Part shown: positions 27,133 through 35,792 of the stretch, piece after piece | How positions within the stretch are numbered: the first letter of the stretch is position 1 | Layout of the letters: every line of letters begins with the position of its first letter | Assembly (NCBI RefSeq): GCF_051245535.1 | Contig: NZ_CP195303.1 | Coordinates: 2,399,255-2,463,254, forward strand | Direction: 5' to 3' | Origin: Micavibrio aeruginosavorus_D | GTDB taxonomy: Bacteria > Pseudomonadota > Alphaproteobacteria > Micavibrionales > Micavibrionaceae | DNA length: 64,000 nt | Made by a program: the position numbers and the translations under genes | The notes under the pieces: generated by a model | Databases searched by the model: none | The model's input: only the letters and a program-made list of their open reading frames with translations | Told to the model about the DNA's origin: nothing

Positions 27133-28065
27133 TCAGGGCCGATAAGCTGGCGCGTGCACAAAACGCATGGCGCTCAACGGTTCGCCATCATCCCAGCGAT
27201 AGGCTGTCAGATGCTTGCGGTAATCCACGCCAACGATCGTATCCGAGAGCAGGCGCAACGGTTGGTTCAGTGAATAATGGCCGATGAAGGTTGGTTTGCT
27301 GACCGCGTTAAAAACATTTTTCAACGCGATGGTCTGATGAATTTTTCCGTGATGCTGTTCGGGAATCGTTGCCACGCGCGGGTCCACAAGATTGTCCAAT
27401 TGTGCGTTCCGGTCAGACCACCATTGCAGCCGTGCTTCATCCCGTTCATGGCCCATGGCGTCTTTGAAGGTCATGCCATCGGGTAATTTGATCGATGGTC
27501 CTTTAAGCGTTTCTTCCAACGCTGTGTAAATCGGCTCGATCCGGCGGGCATAGGCGTTCAAAAGCCCTGTATTGATGCGGTTTCCGTGATCCAGATGCGG
27601 GGTCAGCGTGTCGATATAATCATCATTCCAGCACGCGTGAACAACACGCAACGGACCCAAATCCAGATAGATCGGCAGGGTCGTCATCCATTCTATGGTG
27701 TCGGTATGCTGCGCGCTGCCCATCGGAAATTCACGCAGGAAATCGTCGTGCTGCTGCCTGTTCTTGCTGGTGTGCGGGCGAATGTAATCGCCGTTTGCAT
27801 CCCGCGTGGCGTAACAGATGGCATTAAATTCGTGATTGCCCATGATGGCGTAGGCATTATCCGTATCCACCATGTCACGCACGATGCGCAATGTGCGCAT
27901 CTCCTGCGATCCGCGATCAATCAGATCGCCGATGAAAATGACCTTGCGGCCTTCCGGGTGGATGAAGGATGACGCTGTGTGTTGATAGCCAAGAATATCC
28001 AGCAACCGTTCCAGATGGTCGGCGCGCCCGTGAACATCACCGATAATGTCGTACCCTTGGCTCAA
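27133..28065 (-). CDS. PPP-family metallophosphatase
   Basis: 310 residues. Phosphoprotein-phosphatase (calcineurin-like) signatures in order: GDVHGRADH, GDLIDRGSQ, GNHEFNA, with later histidines (VVHACW; GHYSLN) completing the two-metal site. The frame opens at a TTG at 28119, but the TTG at 28065 has GAGGAG six bases upstream and starts the protein right before YDIIGDVHG, as family members do. Substrate could be phosphoproteins or dinucleoside polyphosphates (PrpA/ApaH-like). Confidence 0.85.
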   Translation of the reverse strand: MSQGYDIIGDVHGRADHLERLLDILGYQHTASSFIHPEGRKVIFIGDLIDRGSQEMRTLRIVRDMVDTDNAYAIMGNHEFNAICYATRDANGDYIRPHTSKNRQQHDDFLREFPMGSAQHTDTIEWMTTLPIYLDLGPLRVVHACWNDDYIDTLTPHLDHGNRINTGLLNAYARRIEPIYTALEETLKGPSIKLPDGMTFKDAMGHERDEARLQWWSDRNAQLDNLVDPRVATIPEQHHGKIHQTIALKNVFNAVSKPTFIGHYSLNQPLRLLSDTIVGVDYRKHLTAYRWDDGEPLSAMRFVHAPAYRP

Positions 28066-28189
28066 TCCACTCTCCTCGAATATGGCAAGAAGCCTATCGT
28101 TGCATTTTACGGGGGTCAAGTTTATCCGGCATTTTGATCGTTCTTGATTTGTTCGCTTTTTCCGGGCAGGATCATTCTATCCTTTCTTT

Positions 28190-28272
28190 GTCATTCCCGC
28201 GAAAGCGGGAATCCAGGGGACTGGGATAAAACCGGCCCTGTGGCTCTGGATTCCCGCTTTCGCGGGAATGAC
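28190..28272. repeat. nested inverted repeat
   Basis: Arms at 28190-28217 and 28243-28272 are inverted copies, each holding the hairpin TTCCCGC GAAA GCGGGAA. It lies upstream of radA. Confidence 0.8.
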
Positions 28273-28320
28273 AGGGAGCCTTGGGGCAGACGATGAACGA
28301 ATACCACCAAGGAACCCATC

Positions 28321-29766
28321 ATGGCCAAATCTCGCTCCTCCTTCGTTTGCCAATCCTGCGGCGCGGTCACCACGCGCTGGGCCGGGAAATGCGAATCTTG
28401 CAACGAATGGAACTGCATTACTGAGGAGGTGGCCGAGGCCGCGACGCCCAAGGGGCTGGGGGCCGGGGCGGGCGCGTCGAAGAAGGGACGCACGCTGGCG
28501 CTGGTCGATCTGAAGGGTGAAGATGCCAACAAACTGCCCCGCCGTGTGACGGGCATCGCCGAATATGACCGCGTGACGGGCGGTGGCATGGTGCCGGGGT
28601 CGGCCATTTTAATTGGCGGCGATCCGGGCATCGGCAAATCGACATTGTTGTTGCAGGCGGTCTGTGCGCTCAGCGCGCGCGGCTCGCGCTGCCTGTATGT
28701 CTCCGGCGAAGAAGCGGTGGATCAGGTGCGCCTGCGCGCCAGCCGTCTGGGTCTGGACGGGGCGAATGTTGAACTCGCCTCCGCCACCAACGTGCGCGAT
28801 ATTGTCGCGACGATGGAGGATACATCGGCCTCCGGTGTTGATCTGATCGTCATTGATTCCATTCAAACCATGTATATCGACACGATCGACAGCGCGCCGG
28901 GCACGGTGACACAAGTGCGCACCAGTGCGCAGGAATTGATCCGCGTGGCCAAACGCCGCGGCGTGATTATTCTGTTCGTCGGTCACGTGACGAAAGACGG
29001 ACAAATCGCGGGCCCGCGCGTGTTGGAACACATGGTCGATGCCGTGCTGTATTTCGAAGGCGACCGCTCGCACCAGTTCCGCATCCTGCGCGCCGTGAAA
29101 AACCGTTTCGGCCCCACCGACGAAATCGGTGTGTTCGAAATGGCGAACGAAGGATTGGTCGAAGTTGAAAACCCATCGGCCCTGTTCCTCGCGCAACGGC
29201 AACAGGATGTCGCGGGCAGTGCGGTGCTGGCCGGATTGGAAGGCACGCGGCCTGTCTTGGTCGAGGTGCAGGCCTTGGTCGCGCCCACGGCACTGGGCAC
29301 GGCGCGCCGCGCGGTGATCGGGTGGGATACCAGCCGTCTGGCCATGGTGCTGGCCGTATTGGAAGCACGGTGCGGCGTGCAATTGTCATCATCCGATATT
29401 TATCTGAACATTGCGGGCGGTATCCGCATGACCGAACCGGCGGCCGATCTGGCCGTGGCGGCGGCGTTGGTCAGCTCATGGACGGGCGTGCCGGTTCCGG
29501 CGGATATGGTGCTGTTCGGCGAAATTGGCCTGGGTGGCGAAGTGCGCCAAGTGGCCCAACCCGATGTGCGGTTGAAAGAAGCGGCCAAACTGGGCTTCGG
29601 TCAGGCCTGCATCCCGAAACGGAAGAAAACACCGGCCTCTGACGCGGCGGCCAAAACCGCTCCGGCCATTCGCGTGAATGAATTGGCGCAGGTGCAGGAT
29701 ATCGTCGATTTGTTCTCCGAGATGAAACGGGAAATGGGTGGCGGCATTAAGTATGCGCAGGGATAG
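28321..29766 (+). CDS. radA: DNA repair protein RadA
   Basis: 481 residues. N-terminal zinc finger C10-x2-C13, C24-x2-C27; RecA-like ATPase with Walker A GGDPGIGKST and the RadA-specific KNRFGPTDEIGVFEM; C-terminal Lon-protease-like domain (no protease function expected). It drives branch migration in recombination. Followed after 103 bases by cvpA, a pairing conserved in alphaproteobacteria. Confidence 0.96.
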   Translation: MAKSRSSFVCQSCGAVTTRWAGKCESCNEWNCITEEVAEAATPKGLGAGAGASKKGRTLALVDLKGEDANKLPRRVTGIAEYDRVTGGGMVPGSAILIGGDPGIGKSTLLLQAVCALSARGSRCLYVSGEEAVDQVRLRASRLGLDGANVELASATNVRDIVATMEDTSASGVDLIVIDSIQTMYIDTIDSAPGTVTQVRTSAQELIRVAKRRGVIILFVGHVTKDGQIAGPRVLEHMVDAVLYFEGDRSHQFRILRAVKNRFGPTDEIGVFEMANEGLVEVENPSALFLAQRQQDVAGSAVLAGLEGTRPVLVEVQALVAPTALGTARRAVIGWDTSRLAMVLAVLEARCGVQLSSSDIYLNIAGGIRMTEPAADLAVAAALVSSWTGVPVPADMVLFGEIGLGGEVRQVAQPDVRLKEAAKLGFGQACIPKRKKTPASDAAAKTAPAIRVNELAQVQDIVDLFSEMKREMGGGIKYAQG

Positions 29767-29869
29767 GGGCTTTTTGGCCCTTACGCCCCCCAAATTCCCT
29801 TGAAATTCCCCCCGCTTTCCCCGACAATCGGGGCAGGATTTCACGGGTTTTAAGGAAAATCGCCCCATC

Positions 29870-30625
29870 ATGTTTATCGACATCACCGTCGCCGTTATCG
29901 TCGTCATTTCCGCCATTATCGCCTTCCTGCGCGGATTTATCCGCGAGGTGCTGACCATCGCCGGGGTTGTGGGCGGTCTGGTCGCGGCCGTGGCGCTGGG
30001 CCCTCTGGTGCGGCCCTCTTTCAATGGCTGGTTCGGCGTGCCTGCGGATGAGGCGGCGGATATGCCGAAATTGTTCGACATCGTGCCTATGGATATTGTG
30101 GCGCAGGTTTGCGCCTATGCCTCGATCTTCCTGATCGTTGTCATCGCCTTGACGGTGGTCAGCCATCTGCTCTGCGGCTTTGCCAAGAAAATTGGTCTGG
30201 GCCCGGTGGATCGCACGCTGGGCGTTGTGTTCGGTATTGCGCGCGCGGCTGTGTTGTTGGCGCTGCTCTATCTGCCGGTCTATCTGATGGTGGACAAAGA
30301 TGATCGCGATGAATGGTTCAAGGACAGCCGCTCCGCCGTCTATATCGAAGGTCTGGCCGCGTGGATGGCCGCGTTCATTCCCGAAGACACTGCCGAAAAA
30401 CTGGCCGAGGGCGCAGGCCGCACGCGTGAAGATATGGAGAACGCGCGCGAACGTATCGATGCGCTGGATGCCTTGAAAGAGCAGATGCAGAATGTTGAAG
30501 AGGCTGTGCAGGATGGTGCCGAAGCCATTGCCACGCCGGACGAACCCAGCGAAGGCTATGAGCCTGTACAGCGCGACGATCTGGACCAACTGATCGAAAA
30601 CGTACAACCGGAACCACAGGAATAA
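29870..30625 (+). CDS. cvpA: CvpA family membrane protein with long cytoplasmic tail
   Basis: 251 residues. Residues 1-145 are the CvpA domain with four hydrophobic segments and the early motif AFLRGFIREVLT. The remaining 105 residues are a charged, helical, coiled-coil-prone tail (TREDMENARERIDALDALKEQMQ), longer than in E. coli CvpA (162 residues). Required for colicin V production in E. coli; the general role is in envelope homeostasis. It lies four bases before an SDR gene, where many alphaproteobacteria have purF in between. Confidence 0.88.
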   Translation: MFIDITVAVIVVISAIIAFLRGFIREVLTIAGVVGGLVAAVALGPLVRPSFNGWFGVPADEAADMPKLFDIVPMDIVAQVCAYASIFLIVVIALTVVSHLLCGFAKKIGLGPVDRTLGVVFGIARAAVLLALLYLPVYLMVDKDDRDEWFKDSRSAVYIEGLAAWMAAFIPEDTAEKLAEGAGRTREDMENARERIDALDALKEQMQNVEEAVQDGAEAIATPDEPSEGYEPVQRDDLDQLIENVQPEPQE

Positions 30626-30629
30626 AAGA

Positions 30630-31337
30630 ATGAGTGTTGATTTAACCGGACGCGTGGCCGTTATCACCGGGGCCAGCCGTGGCATTGGCGCGGCGGTGGC
30701 CCGCCGCTTTGCCGCCGCCGGGGCACACGTTGTTCTGGTCGCGCGTACAACCGGCGCGTTGGAGGCGTTGGACGATGAAATCCGCAATGCGGGTGGGCGT
30801 GCGACCTTGATCCCGCTCAACCTGCTGGATTTTGACAAGGTGGACACGCTGGGTCCGGCGCTGGCCGAACGGTTTGGCCGTTGTGATATTCTGGTCGCCA
30901 ATGCGGGGATGCTGGGCACGCTCGGCCCGCTGCCGCATGCGGAGGCAAAAGAATGGGACCGTGTGATCGGTTTGAACTTGAGCGCAAATTTCCGTCTGGT
31001 CCGCACGCTCGATCCGCTGCTGCGCGCATCGGACGCGGGCCGTGCGATCTTCGTCACCTCTGGTGCGGCGGAAGGGCCGCGCGCCTATTGGGGTGCATAC
31101 GCCGTATCCAAAGCGGGGCTGGAGGCGATGGCCCGGACCTACGCGGCGGAGAATGAAAAATCCAACCTGCGCGTCAACATTATCGACCCGGGTCGTGTAC
31201 GCACGAAAATGCGCGCCGCCGCCTATCCCGGCGAAGATCCGCAAAGCGTCACCCCGCCGGAGGATATCGTGGATGCGTTTCTGGCGCTGGCCGACCCGGC
31301 CATTAGCACCCATGGCCAGCGCGTAAAAGCGGCGTAA
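30630..31337 (+). CDS. short-chain dehydrogenase/reductase
   Basis: 235 residues, classical SDR. Cofactor motif GASRGIG near residue 14, structural LVANAGM, and the catalytic Ser/Tyr/Lys in VTSGAAEGP and YAVSK. NAD(P)-dependent oxidoreductase of unknown substrate. Separated from cvpA by four bases and so in the same operon; in related bacteria this SDR follows purF. Confidence 0.9.
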   Translation: MSVDLTGRVAVITGASRGIGAAVARRFAAAGAHVVLVARTTGALEALDDEIRNAGGRATLIPLNLLDFDKVDTLGPALAERFGRCDILVANAGMLGTLGPLPHAEAKEWDRVIGLNLSANFRLVRTLDPLLRASDAGRAIFVTSGAAEGPRAYWGAYAVSKAGLEAMARTYAAENEKSNLRVNIIDPGRVRTKMRAAAYPGEDPQSVTPPEDIVDAFLALADPAISTHGQRVKAA

Positions 31338-31437
31338 AACCCATATTTTTCAATGGCTTTTCGGTATTGTTTGCTCCCCTCGGTGTCGGGGGCTACAAAG
31401 GTGTATCGAAAATCTAAAAAGAATAGGGAAGACGAAA

Positions 31438-31728
31438 ATGACAATACCAGCCAAGGGGATTTTGCCCCGTTTGTTCGATGCCGTTGTGAATGCGCCAAAA
31501 GATGTGGCCTATGGCTTTTTGCTGCCCACGCCGGATCAGGCCAGCAGCGTACACAAGCCGGGTATGATCCTGACAGGCGCGCTGGGGGCCGCGACCATGC
31601 TGGCCGGATTGACGATATTGCCGTTGGAGGCCGTTGCCATCGGCGGCGTCTTCGCCGCCCGGGCCAGCATCTGGCTGGCAGCGCAGGGGCGCACCATCCG
31701 CCACGGGCTGAACGCCGGCCCGCAATAG
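31438..31728 (+). CDS. small membrane protein, unknown function
   Basis: 96 residues. Two hydrophobic stretches (about 42-60 and 63-80) rich in Ala/Gly/Leu, a short basic C-terminus (TIRHGLNAGPQ). Not a family I recognise. A good ribosome site (GGGAAGACGAAA) precedes the ATG. A strong terminator directly follows, which separates it from the three-paralog array downstream. Confidence 0.6.
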   Translation: MTIPAKGILPRLFDAVVNAPKDVAYGFLLPTPDQASSVHKPGMILTGALGAATMLAGLTILPLEAVAIGGVFAARASIWLAAQGRTIRHGLNAGPQ

Positions 31729-31750
31729 GCCTTCACGGACCAGATTGAAC

Positions 31751-31778
31751 AAAAAGCCGGGTTTTGCCCGGCTTTTTT
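31751..31778 (+). terminator. intrinsic terminator
   Basis: AAAAAGCCGGG / CCCGGCTTTTTT stem with a five-base loop and T run, 23 bases after the small membrane protein gene. Confidence 0.9.
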
Positions 31779-31898
31779 CGTTTTAAACCATTGTTTTATA
31801 ATGGTTATTTCATGGCCCAAAATTCCTTGCATCGTTACGGAAAATACGGCATTGTTCCGTATCTTTTTTATGACAATTATGGGCGGGCTTTATCCATT

Positions 31899-33248
31899 AT
31901 GCGCAGCTTGAAATCCTTTTTGCCCTGGGCAGCGGCAACAAACGATAATGATGCGGCCCGGCAGGCCCTGCCGCGCCTGTCCGCGCCGGACGCGGCCGCT
32001 CCATCCGATGAAAAATCATTGCGTGAACGCTTGTTACAGGATTTTGCGCGGGCGCGGTATGGCGTGACGTTCCGCACGCGGGCCTTCCCGAACGTGGTCG
32101 AGGGGGCGACGGAATATTACCGTGCGCTGGCCACCGATGTGACGTGCAGCCAATGGATGATCCAGCGCATCGTGGAATCGCCCGTGCAATTGCAATCCGA
32201 TTTGCACCCGGTGCAAACATCCAATGCTCAAATATCCGTTGTTAAAACGGGTCTGGATTTTTTTCACGCGGTGGAATATCTGGCCCGGGCCGAAACGGGA
32301 TATGCGAAAGACCCGGTTGGTCCGACACGCGCTGAACTGGGCAATGACCATTACGAAGCCTTCGCCGTTTTGCACTTGATCAGCTTTGACTTGAAAGGTA
32401 TGCCGCAACCGACGCTCAACGGGCATGTGGCGATCAGCGGGAATTACGCCACAACAGCGTTGGACGATTTGAAAACATCGCGCAATGCGGATGGAATTAA
32501 AAATGATCTGGCCTATAAGGCCGCGCATGAGGCCTATGCAACGGGCAGTAAAACTCCGAGCTTGGTGAATGCGCTTGTACGGGGCCTGACAGACTACAAA
32601 GAGGCGCATCATGTCTCAGCCATTGCAAACGCGTGGGTTGATGTTTTGCAAACCGTTATGGGGGCAGATAATCGTTGTTTGACGCATAAGCAAGAGCAAT
32701 ATCTTACAAAAAACGAATTATATAACCACCTTAATATGCGGCACGGTTTTGATGCAATGCTATATGCTCCAAGTTCAAATCGCGTTTTTTGTCTTTTCAC
32801 AAGATGTTGGAATGACATGCAGGGGAATTTCATCTCGCCAGAGTCGAGAGCGGTGTTGCTTGAATTTGTAAAAGAAATTTCGACTTTTGCTCTGGTTCAG
32901 GATGCTGTGTCCATGTTGGGTGCCATGGGGGCGCATGAAGGAATGGAGTTCCCCCAAAAGTTAAAGGAGTTTATGTGGCATCACGCCATTATTAATCTTG
33001 GCTGGCGGCCGGGGGATACGCTTAAAGAGAAGATAGAAAGAGGGCGTTGGGAAAAAGATGAAAAAACTTTAAATGAGAAGCTTTCCCTGCTGGTTGAGTC
33101 AACACCGGTCATGACTGAGGTTCCCCGTCACTTTGTTGAATTTGCGGCCAGTCTTGAAAAACGGCGCAGCGAAATGGAGGTGGAAGCGAATGCCTCGATC
33201 TTAAAAGTAACGCGTGTACCGCGCGGCGGCACCCGGGAATGGATTTAA
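31899..33248 (+). CDS. tandem paralog 1, uncharacterised protein family
   Basis: 449 residues from the ATG at 31899 (further in-frame starts at 31764 and 31812 lie in or near the terminator). Not a family I recognise; no signal peptide or membrane segment. It aligns with the next gene from the N-terminus: ARARYGVTFRTRAFP, ATEYYRALAT, VESPVQL, FFHAVEYLAR, DPVGPTRAELGNDH, then MPQPTLNG. After about residue 230 the resemblance fades and the DNA becomes visibly richer in A/T (32600-33200). The C-terminal third is helical and charged. Confidence 0.7.
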   Translation: MRSLKSFLPWAAATNDNDAARQALPRLSAPDAAAPSDEKSLRERLLQDFARARYGVTFRTRAFPNVVEGATEYYRALATDVTCSQWMIQRIVESPVQLQSDLHPVQTSNAQISVVKTGLDFFHAVEYLARAETGYAKDPVGPTRAELGNDHYEAFAVLHLISFDLKGMPQPTLNGHVAISGNYATTALDDLKTSRNADGIKNDLAYKAAHEAYATGSKTPSLVNALVRGLTDYKEAHHVSAIANAWVDVLQTVMGADNRCLTHKQEQYLTKNELYNHLNMRHGFDAMLYAPSSNRVFCLFTRCWNDMQGNFISPESRAVLLEFVKEISTFALVQDAVSMLGAMGAHEGMEFPQKLKEFMWHHAIINLGWRPGDTLKEKIERGRWEKDEKTLNEKLSLLVESTPVMTEVPRHFVEFAASLEKRRSEMEVEANASILKVTRVPRGGTREWI

Positions 33249-33257
33249 GGTAAAGAT

Positions 33258-34520
33258 ATGTGGTCCTTTGGTCGCGATAAAAAGCAAAATCAGGCCCTGC
33301 CACCCGCAGAAAGTGATCTGCGGCGCACGTTGGTTGCCGATTTTCAGCGGGCGCGGTATGGCGCGACGTGCCGGACCCTGGCGTTTCCGACGCAGATTGA
33401 TGGCGAAACGGAATATTACCGTGCCGTGGCCACGAATGTTGAAATGGATCAATGGCTGGTCCAGCGTGTCGTGGAATCGCCAGTGCAATTGGTATCAAAC
33501 GTCATGCCCGTGACAACGCCGTCAATGAAAACGACACTGGCCAAGGGCGGAATTGGTTTTTTTGATGCGTTGGCCCATCTGGCACGGTTTGAATTTGCAC
33601 AGGATGAGGACCCCGTCGGCCCCAGCAAGGATCAATTGGGGCAGGATCATTTTTATAAACTGGCCATGTTGCATGACATTGTATTCGACGTGCATGGCGT
33701 GCCGCAACCAACCATCGCCGGCCAAGCGGTGATCAACGAAACATATCCGATGGCGGTTATGGATGATTTGAATGCCGCACGGGGGCAGGGTGTTTTGAAA
33801 AAAACATTGGCCAGAGCTGCATTGAGTGATGCCTATGTATCTACCAGCAAACTGCCGGAATTGTTCGATCGGACAAAGGCGGCGATTTCTAATGAGGCAT
33901 CGCTGAGAAAAGCTGTTGGGCTGATCGATGCTGTGCGTGATCTGGTTGAGGAGATATGGTCGCCGAAGAATGACACCCTTTTCCTGAATGGCAGCGCGCG
34001 GAAGGATCATTACAGGCGCTGTTTTGACAGTGCTGGCTTGCCCGAGGTGATCGCCGTTTATTTTTGGATTTCGTCCATAAGTGAGTTTGGCAAGCGTTTC
34101 CCGCTTTTATATGAAGGCTCTATGAAGGCGCTGAAAGAAAATGAAAATTTATCTTCACAAGACAGGGCGGTGTGCCAGCAATTTATAAAAGAATTGGTAT
34201 CACTCGGCGTTATTCAGGATGCGCATAAGCTTTTATCGTCAGAAATGGGCAGTGATGATAAAAAGTCTGCGGAGTCCGTGGAAAAATTACTGGCGTTTTA
34301 TGCACAGATCAACCAAGGGGCTTTGGTGTCAAAAATTGCTGGGCCGTTTCTGGGTGATAGATTCAAGGCATTGGTGATGACGCATGTAAGGCAATATAAA
34401 GTGCCCGAGTCGATTCAAAAATTTTCAACGCAAATGCACGACCGTATGAAACAGGTCACAGAAGAGCGGTGCAATTTGCAGGATACAGCAATGACAAGCA
34501 AGGCGCGGGGGCCGAAATAG
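33258..34520 (+). CDS. tandem paralog 2, uncharacterised protein family
   Basis: 420 residues. N-terminal half matches paralog 1 motif by motif: RARYGATCRTLAFP, ETEYYRAVAT, QWLVQRVVESPVQL, FFDALAHLAR, DPVGPSKDQLGQDHF, VPQPTIAG. The C-terminal half is helical, charged and differs between the copies; its DNA (33850-34480) is AT-richer than the surroundings. Starts nine bases after paralog 1 with AAGG upstream. No function can be assigned. Soluble by sequence. Confidence 0.7.
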   Translation: MWSFGRDKKQNQALPPAESDLRRTLVADFQRARYGATCRTLAFPTQIDGETEYYRAVATNVEMDQWLVQRVVESPVQLVSNVMPVTTPSMKTTLAKGGIGFFDALAHLARFEFAQDEDPVGPSKDQLGQDHFYKLAMLHDIVFDVHGVPQPTIAGQAVINETYPMAVMDDLNAARGQGVLKKTLARAALSDAYVSTSKLPELFDRTKAAISNEASLRKAVGLIDAVRDLVEEIWSPKNDTLFLNGSARKDHYRRCFDSAGLPEVIAVYFWISSISEFGKRFPLLYEGSMKALKENENLSSQDRAVCQQFIKELVSLGVIQDAHKLLSSEMGSDDKKSAESVEKLLAFYAQINQGALVSKIAGPFLGDRFKALVMTHVRQYKVPESIQKFSTQMHDRMKQVTEERCNLQDTAMTSKARGPK

Positions 34521-35783
34521 ATGGGTGGATTGAGAAATTTATGGCCCTTTGGGACCGCGCAGCAAACGGAAGCACCGGCTTTGCCGCTGCCGACGCCGGA
34601 TGTGTCGGAAAACCAGCCCGGTGCGCGGTATGGGCGGCGGTTCCAGACCCTTGTCTACGCCAATCCGAATATGCCGGAGGGGGATGAGGAGTTTTACAAG
34701 GCGATTGCCAAAGGGCCCAATGACTGGCGCGTGATTAAATACACGAAAAAATCTGGTGATGTGCAGACATTGGTGATGGATAAATCCGTGTCGTTTGTCG
34801 CCGCGGCCCAGAAATTGATTTCGTATGAGTTTGCGGCGGAAGAAATGGGTTTGTTGCCGTTGGGTGATGGTCCAGAGGTGTTGGGCTTTGAACATGTTGT
34901 TCAATTCTGCCTGCGTGAAGGGTTTGTTCCGGATAAAGTGGGACGTTTACATGAAACCGAAAACGGTGAAATTGTGACCGAAGGAAACTTTGACGGGACA
35001 ATCACCGCGCAGATGGATGATCTGGTCAATCGCGTGCGGTCCGGGCAATTGTTCCTGCGTGATGTGTGGGTGAATAATTTTATCCATGATCTGTTCAATG
35101 ACCGGGCGGAACCCCTGCGCTGGAGCGATTTCAGCGAACGGTTAAAGGATACGGATGTCTTGCACAAAGCGGTCTTCCTGATCCGTGCGGCCATGATTGC
35201 CGAACGACGCGTGGTCAAAAATGGCGGGAACGAAGGCGCGTGGAAGGCTGAGCAATTTATCGCCGAAACAAAGTTCCAGAATTCCGCATTTTCGGAAAGC
35301 TACGTCCAGAACGCGATGAAATCCGCGACGCCATTGACGGAAGATGTTCTGAACCGCGCGGTGGATTTCCTGAAAAAAGACGGTTCGGCTCTGCCAGAAG
35401 AGATTGGCAAGGAAGCGCAGCGTCTGGTCACGGATTTGCAGGTGTTCCAAATGACGCGCCGCGTCCGGTCCATGATGCGGGTGGGTGCAGAATATATGGA
35501 CGGCAATATCCGCACCGATGTGCAAACCACATTGGACAAGGCCAAGGGGCTGATGCGCGGCATGGGGTATGACGAGGCGATGATTGCCGATGCCGAAAGT
35601 TCCATGCTCTGCACCGAAACCGTGCGCGATTTCCCCAAAACGTTCGAAGATCGTGTGGCGTCGTTTGAGGATTTGTACAAAACGTCAATCAACGTTTTGA
35701 ATCAAAAGCTGTCGCCCCAGATTGACGGCAATGCGACGGGCTCAAAAGTGCCGCTGCCAAGGGTGCCGCCTGCTCTGATGTGA
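34521..35783 (+). CDS. tandem paralog 3, uncharacterised protein family
   Basis: 420 residues, starting on the base after the stop of paralog 2. More diverged: GARYGRRFQTLVYANP and EEFYKAIAKGPNDW correspond to the ARYG and TEYYRA blocks of the other two, and a Phe/Ala-rich helix (SFVAAAQKLISYEFA) corresponds to their FF-AL block. The DPVGP block is missing. The C-terminal part is helical with two Met/Arg-rich stretches. It converges on der with a nine-base gap. Function unknown. Confidence 0.68.
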   Translation: MGGLRNLWPFGTAQQTEAPALPLPTPDVSENQPGARYGRRFQTLVYANPNMPEGDEEFYKAIAKGPNDWRVIKYTKKSGDVQTLVMDKSVSFVAAAQKLISYEFAAEEMGLLPLGDGPEVLGFEHVVQFCLREGFVPDKVGRLHETENGEIVTEGNFDGTITAQMDDLVNRVRSGQLFLRDVWVNNFIHDLFNDRAEPLRWSDFSERLKDTDVLHKAVFLIRAAMIAERRVVKNGGNEGAWKAEQFIAETKFQNSAFSESYVQNAMKSATPLTEDVLNRAVDFLKKDGSALPEEIGKEAQRLVTDLQVFQMTRRVRSMMRVGAEYMDGNIRTDVQTTLDKAKGLMRGMGYDEAMIADAESSMLCTETVRDFPKTFEDRVASFEDLYKTSINVLNQKLSPQIDGNATGSKVPLPRVPPALM

Positions 35784-35792
35784 TCGACGTTT

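Noticed and set aside
31764..31898. Upstream extension of paralog 1 in the open frame
   Set aside because: It begins inside the terminator after the preceding gene, and the alignment with paralog 2 starts at the ATG at 31899.
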